Shown here: positions 11,114 through 12,318 of the stretch, one piece after another
Numbering within the stretch: position 1 is the stretch's first letter
How the letters are laid out: each line of letters opens with the position of its first letter
Source of the DNA: Methanobacteriota archaeon
GTDB lineage: Archaea > Thermoplasmatota > Poseidoniia > MGIII > CG-Epi1
Assembly: GCA_003193815.1 (NCBI GenBank)
Contig: PSPB01000014.1
Location: 1-12,318 of the forward strand
Direction of reading: 5' to 3'
Length of the DNA: 12,318 nt
The notes under the pieces: generated by a model
Databases searched by the model: none
Seen by the model: the letters and a program-made list of their open reading frames with translations, nothing else
What the model was told of the DNA's origin: nothing
Program-made: the position numbers and the translations under genes

Positions 11114-12318
11114 GTGTTCAAAATCCGGCAACGCGACGGGCTGGCACGCATCGGCCGCCTGATGACCCCGCACGGCGCGCTCACGACACCAACGCTGCTG
11201 CCGGTGGTCAACCCGCGCAAGCTGACACTGAAGCCAGCGGAGATTCGCGACTGCGGGGCGACCGGACTGATTACCAATTCCTACATTATTTCGCGGCACG
11301 ACGAGCTGCGCGAGCGCGCGCTGGCGGACGGCGTCCACGCACTGGTCGGGTGGGACGGCCCGCTGATGACCGACAGCGGCACCTTCCAGTCACACGTCTA
11401 CGGCGACATCGAGGTCGAGCCGCAGGCCATCGTCGAGTTCCAGCGCGACATCGGCAGCGACATCGGCACCGTGCTCGACGTCTTCACCGAACCGGAGTTC
11501 GACGCCGACCGCGCCGAGGCGGAGCTGGCGGAAACGCAAGCACGCATCGCGGCGGCCGTCCCGCTCAAGGGCGAGATGCTGCTCGCCGCGACGGTGCAGG
11601 GCGGCAGCCATCCGGCGCTCCGCGAGCGCGCGGCAGCGCAAGTCTCCACCGTCGACGCCGACATGCACCCCATCGGCGGCGTCGTGCCGCTGATGGAGCA
11701 ATACCGCTACGCCGAGCTGGCGACACTGGTGCTCGCCGCGAAGCGCGCGCTGGTACCGGCGCGGCCGGTGCACCTGTTCGGCTGCGGCCATCCGTCGCTC
11801 TTCGCGCTCGCGGCGCTGCTCGGCTGCGACCTGTTCGACAGCGCCAGCTACGCCAAGTTCGCCGCCGACGGCCGCATGATGTTCAGCTGGGGCACGCGGC
11901 GGCTGACGCGGCGGCTGACCGAGCTGGAGGAGCTGCCGTGCGGCTGCGCGGTCTGCTCCGCGACGACCACCGACGCGCTCGCGGCGCTCTCCGATGCGGA
12001 GCGCGAGCGCCAGCTCGCGCGCCACAACCTGCTCGTCAGTTTCGCCGAGCTGCGGCGGGTGCGACAGGCAATTCGCGACGGCCTGCTATGGGAGCTGGTC
12101 GCGTCGCGTGCTGCCGACCGCCCCGAAGTGGCCGACGCGCTCGTGGCGCTCGAGCCGCACGGCGACTGGCTCGAGCAATGGGAACCCGCGTTCCGGCCGC
12201 GGCAGCCGACCGCGAAGCGCGAAGCGCTCCTGCGATTTGCGCGCGGCAGGCTGACCCGCACGGCGACCGGCGGTGCGAGCTTCGAGCATCCGCTCTTCGG
12301 CACCGTCCCCGAACCGCT
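11114..12318 (+). CDS. tgtA: archaeal tRNA-guanine(15) transglycosylase, right end cut by window
   Basis: It exchanges guanine-15 of archaeal tRNA for the 7-deazaguanine precursor preQ0, which later becomes archaeosine. The frame is open from GTG 11114 to the window edge (401 complete codons). Seen: MTDSGTFQ with Asp87 at the place of the catalytic aspartate, and the second active-site aspartate Asp242 in CDLFDSASYAKFA. GGSHPALRERAAAQV and the HLFGCGHP strand-turn are typical of the TIM-barrel. The zinc site is CGCAVC (Cys276, 278, 281) with His304 in ARHNLL. Archaeal enzymes are usually near 500-650 residues with a C-terminal PUA domain, so the missing part is probably that region. GTG 11114 is supported by the TATA spacing and by MFKIRQRDGLARIG matching the family N-terminus. 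queD, in the same pathway, lies about 4.5 kb upstream. Confidence 0.95.
   Translation, partial: MFKIRQRDGLARIGRLMTPHGALTTPTLLPVVNPRKLTLKPAEIRDCGATGLITNSYIISRHDELRERALADGVHALVGWDGPLMTDSGTFQSHVYGDIEVEPQAIVEFQRDIGSDIGTVLDVFTEPEFDADRAEAELAETQARIAAAVPLKGEMLLAATVQGGSHPALRERAAAQVSTVDADMHPIGGVVPLMEQYRYAELATLVLAAKRALVPARPVHLFGCGHPSLFALAALLGCDLFDSASYAKFAADGRMMFSWGTRRLTRRLTELEELPCGCAVCSATTTDALAALSDAERERQLARHNLLVSFAELRRVRQAIRDGLLWELVASRAADRPEVADALVALEPHGDWLEQWEPAFRPRQPTAKREALLRFARGRLTRTATGGASFEHPLFGTVPEP

Noticed and set aside
11390..12025. 211-residue minus-strand frame opposite tgtA
   Set aside because: The plus strand encodes an unmistakable TGT with catalytic and zinc residues; the antisense frame is a GC-driven shadow.

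Overview
The window looks like a high-GC archaeal chromosome fragment, most likely a marine Euryarchaeota-type genome such as Marine Group II/III (the group is an inference; no marker gene for taxonomy is present). The archaeal calls rest on an archaeal-type tRNA-guanine transglycosylase (tgtA), a CTP-dependent dolichol/polyprenol-kinase-like membrane enzyme, and A/T-rich TATA-like elements about 22-29 nt upstream of nearly every start codon or tRNA 5' end. Most protein starts are GTG, and most look leaderless.

Layout. Positions 3-1713 hold a long-chain-type acyl-CoA dehydrogenase cut by the left edge and broken by a frameshift near 360. It runs tail-to-tail into a 2,4-dienoyl-CoA-reductase-like SDR (1710-2522, minus), which follows a small beta-sandwich-like hypothetical gene (2543-2962, minus). 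Divergent from that pair is a threonine/serine dehydratase (3027-3965). Next come tRNA-Arg(UCU), methionyl-tRNA synthetase (4167-6161, minus), divergent queD (6206-6610), a convergent XTP/dITP pyrophosphatase (6607-7167, minus) and tRNA-Ser(GCU). A roughly 1.1 kb low-GC island (7369-8490) follows. It carries a secreted, extremely acidic, Trp-rich repeat protein with codon use unlike its neighbours. After it come the dolichol-kinase-like gene and tRNA-Ala(GGC), closely linked on the minus strand, then two divergent exported or membrane proteins (9383-10477 minus; 10526-11080 plus), and finally tgtA running off the right edge.

How the genes work together. The acyl-CoA dehydrogenase and the SDR fit fatty-acid beta-oxidation. 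queD and tgtA belong to the 7-deazaguanine/archaeosine tRNA-modification route, and three tRNAs plus MetRS make translation a theme. Only the two membrane/exported proteins and the acidic island protein have no clear role.

Three architectural patterns recur. Two convergent gene pairs end in one shared CTAG, so both strands stop at TAG. Three divergent pairs appear to share a single TATA-like element, and in two of these it sits almost exactly midway between the start codons. All three tRNA genes encode CCA and have a TTAA-type element 25-29 nt upstream. No CRISPR array, transposase or integrase was seen, and no gene-free stretch exceeds 300 bases.
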